Shown here one piece after another: positions 48,271 to 56,466 of a stretch of DNA of 64,000 nt (position 1 is its first letter; the number at the start of each line of letters is the position of its first letter). Below the pieces are notes generated by a model, which made no database searches, had not been told where the DNA came from, and saw only the letters and a list, made by a program, of their open reading frames with translations. The position numbers and the translations under genes were made by a program. Source of the DNA: Gammaproteobacteria bacterium (GTDB taxonomy: Bacteria > Pseudomonadota > Gammaproteobacteria > SZUA-229); assembly GCA_029881795.1 (NCBI GenBank), contig JAOULX010000008.1, positions 62,001 to 126,000 of the forward strand, given 5' to 3'.

Positions 48271-49212
48271 TTATTGTCCAAACCAGAAGGCTAAATCCTT
48301 TTCAAGAAATTCATCATACGGTATATAGTGAGAGCCATCGCAGGAAAATGTTAAGCCCACCATGCCATTAAATATATTTAAGGAACCTGAACGCAGGTAG
48401 ATATTCTCATCGGCATATCGAAGCGCTTTCATGGTAGTAAAAATTGCTTCGATTTTATCTTCCGGCACGATTGCATCAGCAGGGTATGCATGAACAGGAT
48501 ATGCAAAACAAATATCCGGATCCAGCAATGTCTTGTAATCCAGCAAACGATAGCGGTACGGATCATTAACCAGCCAGATGGTAGCCCGGCTCGATGAGAA
48601 ATGTATTTTACCATGAAATATACCGTGCTCAGTAATCAACTCCCGCATTAATGAAAAAATATCATCAATATTCTTGTCCAGCACACTGTCAGCACGGGTT
48701 TGAGAGAACAGACTGCGTCTTATCGCAGGATCACCTTTAATTTGTTGCCAGGTAGTTGGTTCCTGATAGAGCTCACGGGTCAGGGGTAAATTCCGCAAAT
48801 CGAAGTCAGCGCCAATAAAGCCTAATGTTTTATCCTTAAAACTGACTTTTTGTATCGCGGTAATCGACGGTCTTCTGGCTCCCAGACTGATATAGGATTC
48901 GGACAAAATACAACCATAAGCCGGTACTACAGCAGACAGATAAGGACGACTGGAACGGTCACGACCGTAATGCTCAGTGAGAACACCTTCATGACTGGCG
49001 TTATCACAAATTTGCAGGCCATTGGTGTCCAGCGCATACAAATACTTACAATAAGGCAGCTCATTAATCATTGTCATTAACAACTGATTCATCAGTTGCC
49101 TGTCAGGCCAGACCGCTGCACATTCCTGAGCCAGCTCATCCAATGGTGTACTGATCATACCGACCAGGGCGTCACGCTGACGATCAATTTGTCGCTGGAG
49201 ATCACTATTCAT
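48271..49212 (-). CDS. soluble PDC (Cache-like) sensor domain protein
   Basis: The 313 residues contain a PDC sensor-type domain (about 10-160; YCKYLYALDTNGLQICDNAS, YGRDRSSRPYLSAV, GFIGADFDLRNLPL), normally periplasmic and fused to chemoreceptors or cyclases. Here there is no signal peptide, membrane helix or output domain. The C-terminal half (about 165-313) carries a second module (SSRATIWLVNDPYRYRLLDY, FAYPVHAYPADAIVPEDKIEAIF). I use the ATG at 49212; the track start at 49230 is a TTG with no better ribosome site. Its partner is unknown. Confidence 0.75.
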   Translation of the reverse strand: MNSDLQRQIDRQRDALVGMISTPLDELAQECAAVWPDRQLMNQLLMTMINELPYCKYLYALDTNGLQICDNASHEGVLTEHYGRDRSSRPYLSAVVPAYGCILSESYISLGARRPSITAIQKVSFKDKTLGFIGADFDLRNLPLTRELYQEPTTWQQIKGDPAIRRSLFSQTRADSVLDKNIDDIFSLMRELITEHGIFHGKIHFSSSRATIWLVNDPYRYRLLDYKTLLDPDICFAYPVHAYPADAIVPEDKIEAIFTTMKALRYADENIYLRSGSLNIFNGMVGLTFSCDGSHYIPYDEFLEKDLAFWFGQ

Positions 49213-49274
49213 GCGGCTAATATAGACCAATAACTAGAACATTAGTATCCTTTAATGAATAAATAGATGAACTC

Positions 49275-51239
49275 TCAGCCAGTATTTTTCTGAAAACCTT
49301 TAATTAAAAACCTACCTGGATGCAGTCTGCAAAGTATTTCCGCTTCGACTGGCAGAGCAGTGTTTGTCATTAGCGCCAGAATGATGTCGGCCGCCAGAAA
49401 ACAACTGGTCAGGCCACGCGAACCATGACCGGCATTGATGAACAATCCATCATGATAAGTCGCCATCGGATATGACGAAGCTCTCCGGCCTCTGGCAAGA
49501 TCGGCATAATGTTGTTGATAAAAAGCCTGATCCACAACGGCTCCGATCACTGGCAGGCGATCAGTTGTCATTGCCCGGACTGATGCACGACCCTTGACCG
49601 GCAGCTCGGTACCCAGTTCTGACTGATGCGTTGGTGCCAGCGCGCGGCTAAATTGTTGCCAGTTAAAGCCATGATCCCGCTCAGTAAGCGAACTGGCGGT
49701 TTCACCTCGGTTAAAGCTGGCACCAATCAGCAACTGTTGCTGATCCAACGGAATCGCATATCCACGATCACATATCACGGTTTTAAGTTTTCCAGCCAGT
49801 TCAGTATTTTTCAGATAGCTGATCTGCCCCCTGACCGGCTGCAAATTAACCGCAGCGGTTTGCTGGAAGCGATTTGCCGTTTCCGCATTACAAATAACCA
49901 CGCTTTGTGTATAAAAATCTCCGTTACTGCTTAACACTTTCCAGCCACGATTATCCGATTCAAGCGCTGTCACCGTAGTATCAAAGACAAAATCAATCTG
50001 ATTTTTAAAACGCTCATAGATACCCGTACAAAGTTTTTTTGGACTGATATAACCGCCTTGCTGCAACCATACGGCAGCTTTGCTGGTTGCTAAACCAGCC
50101 AGCTTTTTAACCGCATCTGGCGTCAGCGGTTTAAGCGACGACGATGGCCAGTGATTTGAAAATAATTCAGCCTCATCGTCTAACTGTAAAACGCCAGATG
50201 CCTGCCAGCCGCAATCCAAGCCCTGACTTTCTAACTGCGATATTTTTCTGAGTGCTAGAAAAAATGCCTGCCAGTAAAATCGGGCTTCTAGCGTTTGCTG
50301 TTTATCCAGTCGCGGCATCAGCACTCCTGCCGGATTACCCGATGCGCCGGCAGCCACTGAATCAGCCTGCTCTATCAGTGTCACCTGCCAGCCATTTTCA
50401 GATAAAGCCGCTGCGGTGGTCAAGCCTGCAACACCAGCACCGATAACCAAAACCTGCTTGTTTTTTTCATCGAAATCTGGATAACGGTACCAGGGCAACA
50501 GCAGGTTATCAGCTGTAGAGGACTGCAACCTGCCACTTAGCATATGACGTTTATTGCCATACGCATCGATTTTTTTCATCTCAAAGCCGGCATCTTGCAG
50601 GCCTCTGCGCACATCACCGACAGCGGTAAACGTACTTAAGGTAGCGCCAGGTTTCAACAGACGTGTCAGCTGTTTAAACAGCGCCGGACTCCACATGGAT
50701 TTATTTTTTGAGGGCGCAAATCCATCCAGATAACAGGCATCGGCTTTTGCCATCAGTGTTGATAATTGCTCGCAGGCATCACCGAGCAACAACAACAATT
50801 TAATACGGCCACTATATAAAGAGATTGAATGCAGGCCACTGAGCATAGGCGGGTATTGATTAACCAGTGCCTGAATAAAAGGCTTAAACTGCGGCCAGTT
50901 GGCTTGTTGCCGGGAAAAATCATCTTCTGAAAGCGGGTGTTTTTCAACCGATATATACGTCAGAACAGCATCATCGGCAGCTGTTTTTAACCACAGATCG
51001 ATACTGCAGAAAAAATTCAGCCCAGTGCCAAAACCCGTTTCAAGAATGCAAAACTGACTTTTTCCCTGCCAGGCATGTGGCAGATTATTTTGCTTTAAAA
51101 ACACATATTCGGTTTCAGCTATGCCATCGTCACTAGAAAAATAGATATCATCATATTGCCGGCTTACCGGTGTTTTATCCTGCCAGTCAATCAGCGCCGG
51201 GCTGACCGCTTTAAGCCGGTTTTTGTGTGCATCAGTCAT
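49275..51239 (-). CDS. mnmC: bifunctional tRNA 5-methylaminomethyl-2-thiouridine biosynthesis protein MnmC
   Basis: MnmC completes the mnm5s2U34 wobble modification: an FAD oxidoreductase removes the carboxymethyl group of cmnm5U and a SAM methyltransferase adds the methyl. With the start at 51239 (MTDAHKNRLKAV) it has 654 residues (E. coli 668). The methyltransferase half reads TPVSRQYDDIYFSSDDG, ILETGFGTGLNFF and YLDGFAPSKNKSMWSP. The FAD half starts VLVIGAGVAGLTTAAAL (about 265) and ends with GHGSRGLTSC. A start at 51266 is possible, but neither has a good ribosome site. It diverges from the TfoX-like gene. Confidence 0.93.
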   Translation of the reverse strand: MTDAHKNRLKAVSPALIDWQDKTPVSRQYDDIYFSSDDGIAETEYVFLKQNNLPHAWQGKSQFCILETGFGTGLNFFCSIDLWLKTAADDAVLTYISVEKHPLSEDDFSRQQANWPQFKPFIQALVNQYPPMLSGLHSISLYSGRIKLLLLLGDACEQLSTLMAKADACYLDGFAPSKNKSMWSPALFKQLTRLLKPGATLSTFTAVGDVRRGLQDAGFEMKKIDAYGNKRHMLSGRLQSSTADNLLLPWYRYPDFDEKNKQVLVIGAGVAGLTTAAALSENGWQVTLIEQADSVAAGASGNPAGVLMPRLDKQQTLEARFYWQAFFLALRKISQLESQGLDCGWQASGVLQLDDEAELFSNHWPSSSLKPLTPDAVKKLAGLATSKAAVWLQQGGYISPKKLCTGIYERFKNQIDFVFDTTVTALESDNRGWKVLSSNGDFYTQSVVICNAETANRFQQTAAVNLQPVRGQISYLKNTELAGKLKTVICDRGYAIPLDQQQLLIGASFNRGETASSLTERDHGFNWQQFSRALAPTHQSELGTELPVKGRASVRAMTTDRLPVIGAVVDQAFYQQHYADLARGRRASSYPMATYHDGLFINAGHGSRGLTSCFLAADIILALMTNTALPVEAEILCRLHPGRFLIKGFQKNTG

Positions 51240-51293
51240 GAATGCAATTATACTATCAGTATCCATCTCATGTGCTTGTTCAGGAGTTTTGAT

Positions 51294-51548
51294 ATGAAAA
51301 TTAGTGACATGAAAAATATGCAACCTGAATATACCGAAATGCTGGCCCGCACAGGCATTCATACAAAAGATGATCTTGAACAAAAAGGTGCCGTAGATAC
51401 CTATCTGCTGTTAAATAAGCAAGGCCAGATCGCTGACCTGAAGATGCTGTACGCACTTGAATCTGCCTTACTCGATATCAGTGTCAGCCAGCTGGGCAAC
51501 GATATTAAACAACATCTACAATCTGCCATTAAAGCACCCAAGCTATAA
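51294..51548 (+). CDS. TfoX C-terminal domain protein
   Basis: An AGGAG site seven bases before the ATG at 51294 decides the start; the track ORF begins inside mnmC. The 84 residues match the TfoX/Sxy C-terminal domain: MKNMQPEYTEMLARTGIHTKDDLEQKGAVDTYL and LKMLYALESALLDI. The N-terminal TfoX domain, needed for competence regulation, is absent. The helix-hairpin-like fold may bind nucleic acid or protein. It precedes the hpnCDE genes by 51 bases and may be co-transcribed. Its role is unknown. Confidence 0.85.
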   Translation: MKISDMKNMQPEYTEMLARTGIHTKDDLEQKGAVDTYLLLNKQGQIADLKMLYALESALLDISVSQLGNDIKQHLQSAIKAPKL

Positions 51549-51599
51549 ACCCGGCGCAGTGAACAGTCGGCCTCTTTTCATCTAAAAATAATCATTACT

Positions 51600-52451
51600 A
51601 TGCCAGCAGAACTCAGACAGGCTTATCGCCATTGTCAAAAAATAGCCCGCAAACACTATGAAAATTTTCCAGTCGCCTCTTTTGTACTGCCTTCAGAAAT
51701 CCGCTCTGCAGTCAGTGTTATTTATGTTTTTGCCAGAACAGCCGATGACCTGGCTGACGAAGGTAATTTAACTGACGATGAACGATTAACACAGCTTACA
51801 CAAATGGAAAGTGCGCTTGAGAATACAATCAAGGGCGCTATTCCGCAGGATTATCTGTACATTGCTTTAGCCGATGTTATGGCACGTTATGAAATACCGG
51901 CACAACTGCTGCTTGACTTGATCTCTGCCTTTAAACAAGATGTCAAAATAAAGCGTTACCAGCATTTCGGCGAACTAATGGACTATTGTCGCCGCTCAGC
52001 CAACCCGGTTGGCCGAATAATGCTGTATTTATTTAATCAGGCTTCAGTTAAAAATCTCGCTTTATCCGATGGTATATGCAGCGCTCTGCAGCTGATTAAT
52101 TTTTATCAGGATCTGTCACAGGACTATGAAGAACTAAAGCGCATCTATATCCCCGAGCAGGATATGCAAACGCATGGCGTCAGCGAAGCGCATTTTGCCG
52201 CCGCCCTTTCCGACGATAAAATGCAACAGCTGATGCAGAGCCAATATGACAAAGCTGACAAGCTGTTACGCGCAGGCAGCTGGCTGGGCAAGCGACTGCA
52301 TGGACGAGCCGGTTTTGAAATCCGCCTGATTATCGCTGCCGGCTTCAAGGTGCTACAAAAGCTTCGGCAGCAGGATAATGTCTTCAGCCGGCCTCGTTTA
52401 AAGATCCACGATTATATCTGGATTTTCTGGAAAGCCCTGCGCAAAAAATAA
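51600..52451 (+). CDS. hpnC: squalene synthase-related protein HpnC (hydroxysqualene synthase)
   Basis: HpnC converts presqualene diphosphate to hydroxysqualene, the middle step of the three-enzyme bacterial route from farnesyl diphosphate to squalene. The 283-residue trans-prenyltransferase fold has the first acidic motif FARTADDLADE (about 45-55) and the second in ALQLINFYQDLSQDYEELKRIYIP. The HpnC subfamily Asn-Phe-x-Gln-Asp pattern distinguishes it from HpnD. It is first of hpnC-hpnD-hpnE; 76 bases separate it from hpnD. Confidence 0.93.
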   Translation: MPAELRQAYRHCQKIARKHYENFPVASFVLPSEIRSAVSVIYVFARTADDLADEGNLTDDERLTQLTQMESALENTIKGAIPQDYLYIALADVMARYEIPAQLLLDLISAFKQDVKIKRYQHFGELMDYCRRSANPVGRIMLYLFNQASVKNLALSDGICSALQLINFYQDLSQDYEELKRIYIPEQDMQTHGVSEAHFAAALSDDKMQQLMQSQYDKADKLLRAGSWLGKRLHGRAGFEIRLIIAAGFKVLQKLRQQDNVFSRPRLKIHDYIWIFWKALRKK

Positions 52452-52527
52452 ACACCCTATACGTGACACTCGCCTGAGACCGGCTGGCATAGTATCATTC
52501 AGATTAATTCAGCCGCCAAGACAGTCA

Positions 52528-53397
52528 ATGACACCTGATCAATATTGCCAGGAAAAAACCGCAAAAAGCGGCTCCAGCTTCTATTATAGCTTCCTGTTTC
52601 TGCCCGAACAAAAACGCAAAGCCATCATGGCACTATATGCCTTTTGCCGTGAAGTCGATGATGTGGTCGATGAAATTCACGAAGAACAGGTTGCCCGAGT
52701 CAAGCTTAACTGGTGGCGTGACGAGGTCCAGCGAATTTTCCATGGTGTGCCGCAGCATCCTGTCGGACTGGCTTTAAAACCACAGCTTGAAAACTTCCGG
52801 CTCGACGAAAAATATTTTTACGATATTATTGATGGCATGCAGATGGATCTCGACTTCAACCATTACCTCAGCTTTAATGATTTATCCGGTTACTGTTACC
52901 GGGCAGCCAGCGCGGTCGGCTTACTGACGGTTGAAATATTTGGTTACAGCAATAAACTGACATTACGTTATGCACATGATCTTGGCATGGCTTTTCAGCT
53001 GACCAATATTTTACGCGACGTAAGAGAAGACGCACGTCGCCACCGGGTATATATCCCCGAAGATGAATGCCGCCAGTTTAATGTGACCACAGCTGATTTC
53101 TTACAGGCTAAAACACCGGACAATGTTAGGGAACTGTTCAAATTTCAGGCCGACCGAGCCAGAAAATTTTATCAACAAGCACTACAACATTTACCTGATG
53201 AAGACCGCTACAATCAGCGTAGCGGCATTATCATGAAATCCATTTATGAAAGTTTATTGGATGAAATCGAACTCGATGGTTTTCGGGTTCTTGAACATCA
53301 GATTAAACTGACGCCATTACGAAAAATCTGGCTGGCGTGGCAAACAGCACGCAAAGAAAAGAAGCGTCATAAGAAACTGAGAAAAGCCCATGGATAA
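52528..53397 (+). CDS. hpnD: presqualene diphosphate synthase HpnD
   Basis: HpnD joins two farnesyl diphosphate molecules to presqualene diphosphate. The 289 residues include the FCREVDDVVDE acidic motif (about 43-53) and the second motif AFQLTNILRDVREDARRHRVYIPEDE, with both Asp-rich sites intact. The C-terminus is Lys/Arg-rich (KEKKRHKKLRKAHG), which could favour membrane association. It overlaps hpnE by eight bases, implying translational coupling. Confidence 0.95.
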   Translation: MTPDQYCQEKTAKSGSSFYYSFLFLPEQKRKAIMALYAFCREVDDVVDEIHEEQVARVKLNWWRDEVQRIFHGVPQHPVGLALKPQLENFRLDEKYFYDIIDGMQMDLDFNHYLSFNDLSGYCYRAASAVGLLTVEIFGYSNKLTLRYAHDLGMAFQLTNILRDVREDARRHRVYIPEDECRQFNVTTADFLQAKTPDNVRELFKFQADRARKFYQQALQHLPDEDRYNQRSGIIMKSIYESLLDEIELDGFRVLEHQIKLTPLRKIWLAWQTARKEKKRHKKLRKAHG

Positions 53398-54748
53398 TAA
53401 ACAGCCTGCCAACAAACCGGTTATTATCATCGGTGCCGGCTGGGCCGGACTGGCAACGGCCTGCTTTCTGGCTGAAAAAAACATTCCTGTCACCCTGGTT
53501 GAGTCAGCCAAACAACTGGGCGGGCGGGCGCGCCAGACTTCAAGCCGGACACAGGTACTGGATAATGGCCAGCATTTGATGCTGGGAGCATACAGCGAAT
53601 TACTGGACTTACTTAAATTAATCGGTGTTAATGAAGGCGATGTTTTTAAAAGAAAACATCAGCACCTGAACTTGTTGAACGGACAGAACCTACAGCCACT
53701 GATTAATTTAAAATTGCCGGCGCTACCCAGACCCTTTAACCTTCTGTTCGGGCTGCTGTTTTGCAAAGGCCTGAGTTTAAAAGAAAAGATAAGCGTTCTG
53801 TACCGCTTTGACCGTTTATTAAAAAAGCCAATCAGCGCCGATCAAGATTGCAGCGTTAAACAGTGGCTAAGCGATGCCAGACTGCCACCCGCCTATCTTA
53901 CCTTACTCAATGCCTTATGCCTGGCAGCTATGAATACGCCAGCCGATAAAGCCTCAGCCCTGAGTTTTCGGCATGTTTTAAATGAAACCTTTAATGGTAA
54001 AAAAGGCAGCACCGATTTATTAATCCCGTCCGTTAATTTAGCTCAGGTACTGCCAGCACCCGCAAATTTGTATCTGAATACTCACCATGCCAGCGTCTTA
54101 GAATCCACAAAAGTTATTTCACTGCAATCAGATAACAATATCATTTCACAGGTTGTCAGCGAACAGCAAGACTTGAATGCCAGTGCCGTTGTACTGGCAA
54201 CACCGGCTCATATCAGCCGTTCATTATTAAAACCACTGATAGAATGTAACGAGCTTTGCCACCACCTTGATCAGTTTCGCTACGAGCCAATTACGACCGT
54301 GTATCTTCGATATAACGACAGCTGCCAGATTCCTGACGAGATGATTGGCCTCACTGAGACCCTATCTGAATGGGTTTTTGACCGCCGCGTCTGTGATCAG
54401 CCAGGCATGATAGCCGTTGTCATCAGCAGTCAGGGCCGGCATATGGAGCTTGATAATAAAGAGCTTAGCCTTATTATCCGAAATGAACTGGCCGTTATCT
54501 TCCCAGACTGGCCGCTGCCCAATGCAAGCTGGGTTATTCGGGAAAAGCGCGCCACTTTTTCCTGCACAGCTGATGTTAACCGGCACCGCCCTGGCGTCAT
54601 AACCCCGTATCAAAACCTGTTTTTATCAGGCGACTATCTAGCCACCGATGCACTGTATTTACCTGCTACTTTAGAAACGGCTGTACGTAACGCTAAAGCT
54701 TGCGCGCAAGAAGTGTTAAACTATCTGACTCAACAAACGCCACTTTAA
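53390..54748 (+). CDS. hpnE: hydroxysqualene dehydroxylase HpnE
   Basis: HpnE is an FAD amine-oxidase-fold enzyme that reduces hydroxysqualene to squalene. The 452 residues begin with the dinucleotide-binding signature IIIGAGWAGLATACFLAE and ESAKQLGGRARQTSS. The C-terminal FAD motif is FLSGDYLATDALYLPATLETAVRNA. With hpnC and hpnD it makes a complete squalene route. No squalene-hopene cyclase or carotenoid desaturase lies in the window, so the end product (hopanoid, sterol-like or C30 carotenoid) is open. Confidence 0.93.
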   Translation: MDNKQPANKPVIIIGAGWAGLATACFLAEKNIPVTLVESAKQLGGRARQTSSRTQVLDNGQHLMLGAYSELLDLLKLIGVNEGDVFKRKHQHLNLLNGQNLQPLINLKLPALPRPFNLLFGLLFCKGLSLKEKISVLYRFDRLLKKPISADQDCSVKQWLSDARLPPAYLTLLNALCLAAMNTPADKASALSFRHVLNETFNGKKGSTDLLIPSVNLAQVLPAPANLYLNTHHASVLESTKVISLQSDNNIISQVVSEQQDLNASAVVLATPAHISRSLLKPLIECNELCHHLDQFRYEPITTVYLRYNDSCQIPDEMIGLTETLSEWVFDRRVCDQPGMIAVVISSQGRHMELDNKELSLIIRNELAVIFPDWPLPNASWVIREKRATFSCTADVNRHRPGVITPYQNLFLSGDYLATDALYLPATLETAVRNAKACAQEVLNYLTQQTPL

Positions 54749-54771
54749 TTTACTGTTAGAAAGTATCTGCT

Positions 54772-55500
54772 ATGTCATATTCCGCGAACAAAGACCTTCT
54801 CAAAGATCAAATTATCCTGGTCACTGGTGCCAGTGATGGTATCGGCAAAGCCGCCGCAAAAAACTATGCAGCACACGGCGCTACGGTGATACTGGTTGCT
54901 AAAAACCAGCAGAGCCTAGATGCTGTCTATGATGAAATAGAAGCCGCCGGTGGCCCGCAGCCCGCGGTGCTGGCAATCGACTTTGAAACAGCCAGCCCCG
55001 AAAGCTACGAAAACCTAGCCGCCTTAGTCGATAATGAATTCGGCCGGCTTGATGGCCTGTTGCTTAATGCCGGCTGGCTCGGGCACAGCGCACCAGTTGC
55101 GCAATATGATATAGAAAGCTGGTTTAAAGTTATGCAGATTAATCTGAATGCACCTTTTTTACTTACCCGCGCCCTGCTGCCGCTATTAAATAAGTCGGCT
55201 GCCGCGTCGATTGTCTTTACTCTAGATGAAAAAGACAGCGCTTATTGGGGTGCCTATGGCGTTTCCAAATCTGCTCTCAGCAGTTTTATGAAAATTCTTG
55301 CCGATGAACTTGAGTCTGAGAGTAACCCGATCCGTGTCAATGCCATTAAACCGGATAAAGTTCGCACCAAACTCTATATGCGAGCTTATCCCGGTCAGGA
55401 TCCTAACGAGATACCACAAGCCGACTCAATCATGGAGCAATATCTCTACCTGATGGCTGCCGATAGTCGCGACAGCCATGGTTTAATTATCAATTTATAA
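54772..55500 (+). CDS. yciK: YciK-family short-chain dehydrogenase
   Basis: 242-residue SDR close to YciK: cofactor loop VTGASDGIGKAAAKNYAAHG, LLLNAGWLGHSAP and the catalytic YGVSK. C-terminal RVNAIKPDKVRTKLYMRAYPGQDPNE is YciK-like. Compared with E. coli YciK from memory, the strand before the active Tyr (SIVFTLDEKDSAYWGAY) is about three residues shorter and lacks the usual catalytic Ser triplet; a Thr sits at the corresponding distance. Activity may be altered. It follows hpnE by 23 bases and may belong to that transcript, though YciK is normally unrelated to squalene synthesis. Confidence 0.85.
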   Translation: MSYSANKDLLKDQIILVTGASDGIGKAAAKNYAAHGATVILVAKNQQSLDAVYDEIEAAGGPQPAVLAIDFETASPESYENLAALVDNEFGRLDGLLLNAGWLGHSAPVAQYDIESWFKVMQINLNAPFLLTRALLPLLNKSAAASIVFTLDEKDSAYWGAYGVSKSALSSFMKILADELESESNPIRVNAIKPDKVRTKLYMRAYPGQDPNEIPQADSIMEQYLYLMAADSRDSHGLIINL

Positions 55501-55724
55501 GCCATCAAACAGTACACAATTACCGGTAAATACCCAATAATTGGACAACTGAACACCACTGCATGCTCTTTAAATGCGCCGTTAATACTATCTAGTAACT
55601 CGTTGTGACGAATTGCCCCCTGTTCGATTACGAGCTTTTTCTGATGAACAGCTAGTCGCCGCGTTAAACCAAGAAATTACTGATGACAGTGCTTTATTAC
55701 AGCGCAGACGCGTACCAGCATCGA

Positions 55725-55760
55725 TACTAAAAAACACTGGACTACTAAAAAACACTGGAC
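55725..55760. repeat. perfect 18-bp tandem duplication
   Basis: TACTAAAAAACACTGGAC occurs twice head to tail (55725-55742, 55743-55760). The second copy supplies most of the -35 box (TGGACA) of the tetR promoter. Confidence 0.9.
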
Positions 55761-55784
55761 AGCCATCCCATTTTCAAATATAAA
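55756..55784 (+). promoter_or_regulatory. sigma70 promoter of the tetR-tolC-RND operon
   Basis: TGGACA (55756-55761), a 17-base spacer and TATAAA (55779-55784). The -10 box overlaps the left end of the palindromic operator, fitting repression by steric block. Confidence 0.65.
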
Positions 55785-55807
55785 TAACTGACCGGTCAGT
55801 TATTTAT
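55780..55807. promoter_or_regulatory. 28-bp perfect palindromic operator, likely TetR autorepression site
   Basis: The half-site ATAAATAACTGACC is followed directly by its exact reverse complement, centred at ACCGGT. It lies eight bases upstream of the tetR start and over the -10 box. TetR-type regulators bind such palindromes as dimers, so autorepression is likely. Confidence 0.78.
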
Positions 55808-55815
55808 TAAAGCTT

Positions 55816-56466
55816 ATGATATTAAAATGCAAAGAACACCAGTGCCGCTGGCATCGCAGAAAAGAAGCGCGACCTGAAGAAATTCTTGACGCCGCTTTAG
55901 ACCTGTTCACTGAAAAAGGCTTTAATGCGACCCGGATGGTTGATGTCGCAAAACAGGCCGGCGTTTCTAAAGGTACACTTTACCTGTATTTTGAAAGCAA
56001 AGAGCTGCTCTTACAGGAACTGGTGAGAACCATGATCAGCCCGATGGTTGATGAGGCCGAAGAAGTTATTAATCAGTTTCAGGGAAATTCAGCCGAACTG
56101 TTGGACACAATGGTAACTGGCTGGTGGGAAAGCTTCTGGCACAACAAACTATCAGCCATTCCAAAACTGATTGTATCGGAGGCCGGTAATTTTCCTGATC
56201 TGGCTGAATTTTATGTTGATACCATCGTTAAAAGAGTGCGCGGCTTGTTTGAAAAAATTATTCAGCAAGGCATTTCAGCCGGCGAATTCAACCCGGTTAA
56301 CCATAAAGAAGCAGCCCGCTTACTGATGGCACCAGTGATCCAGGCCAGCATCTGGAAATTTTCATTAAAACCTTTTGATGATGATTTTGATGAGAAATCG
56401 TATATCAAACTCCACCTCAGTATATTTTTAAACGGTTTAAAAAGGGACGAAAAGAATGCAAAGTAA
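55816..56466 (+). CDS. TetR-family transcriptional regulator
   Basis: 216-residue regulator with an N-terminal helix-turn-helix (about 20-65; EEILDAALDLFTEKGFNATRMVDVAKQAGVSKGTLYLYF) and a ligand-binding helical domain (ELLDTMVTGWWESFW, LIVSEAGNFPDLAEFY). The first 15 residues (MILKCKEHQCRWHRR) look non-homologous. Removing one A from the AAAA run near 55860 would instead join an alternative ATG at 55827 (MQRTPVPLASQ) to KEARPEE, a more typical N-terminus. It overlaps the tolC-like gene by 11 bases and probably represses its own operon; the inducer is unknown. Confidence 0.9.
   Translation: MILKCKEHQCRWHRRKEARPEEILDAALDLFTEKGFNATRMVDVAKQAGVSKGTLYLYFESKELLLQELVRTMISPMVDEAEEVINQFQGNSAELLDTMVTGWWESFWHNKLSAIPKLIVSEAGNFPDLAEFYVDTIVKRVRGLFEKIIQQGISAGEFNPVNHKEAARLLMAPVIQASIWKFSLKPFDDDFDEKSYIKLHLSIFLNGLKRDEKNAK

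Larger units (their letters stand above)
55501..55815. other. yciK-tetR intergenic region with remnant frame, duplication, promoter and operator
   Basis: No intact gene. A reading frame of 65 codons (55586-55783) is open without ATG and reads like coding sequence (VRLRAFSDEQLVAALNQE). It contains an 18-bp tandem duplication at 55725-55760. The tetR promoter and a 28-bp palindrome close the region. No function is assigned to the open frame. Confidence 0.5.

Noticed and set aside
49209-49230. TTG start of the PDC-domain gene in the ORF track
   Set aside because: It has no ribosome site; the ATG at 49212 is an equally placed standard codon, although this choice is uncertain.
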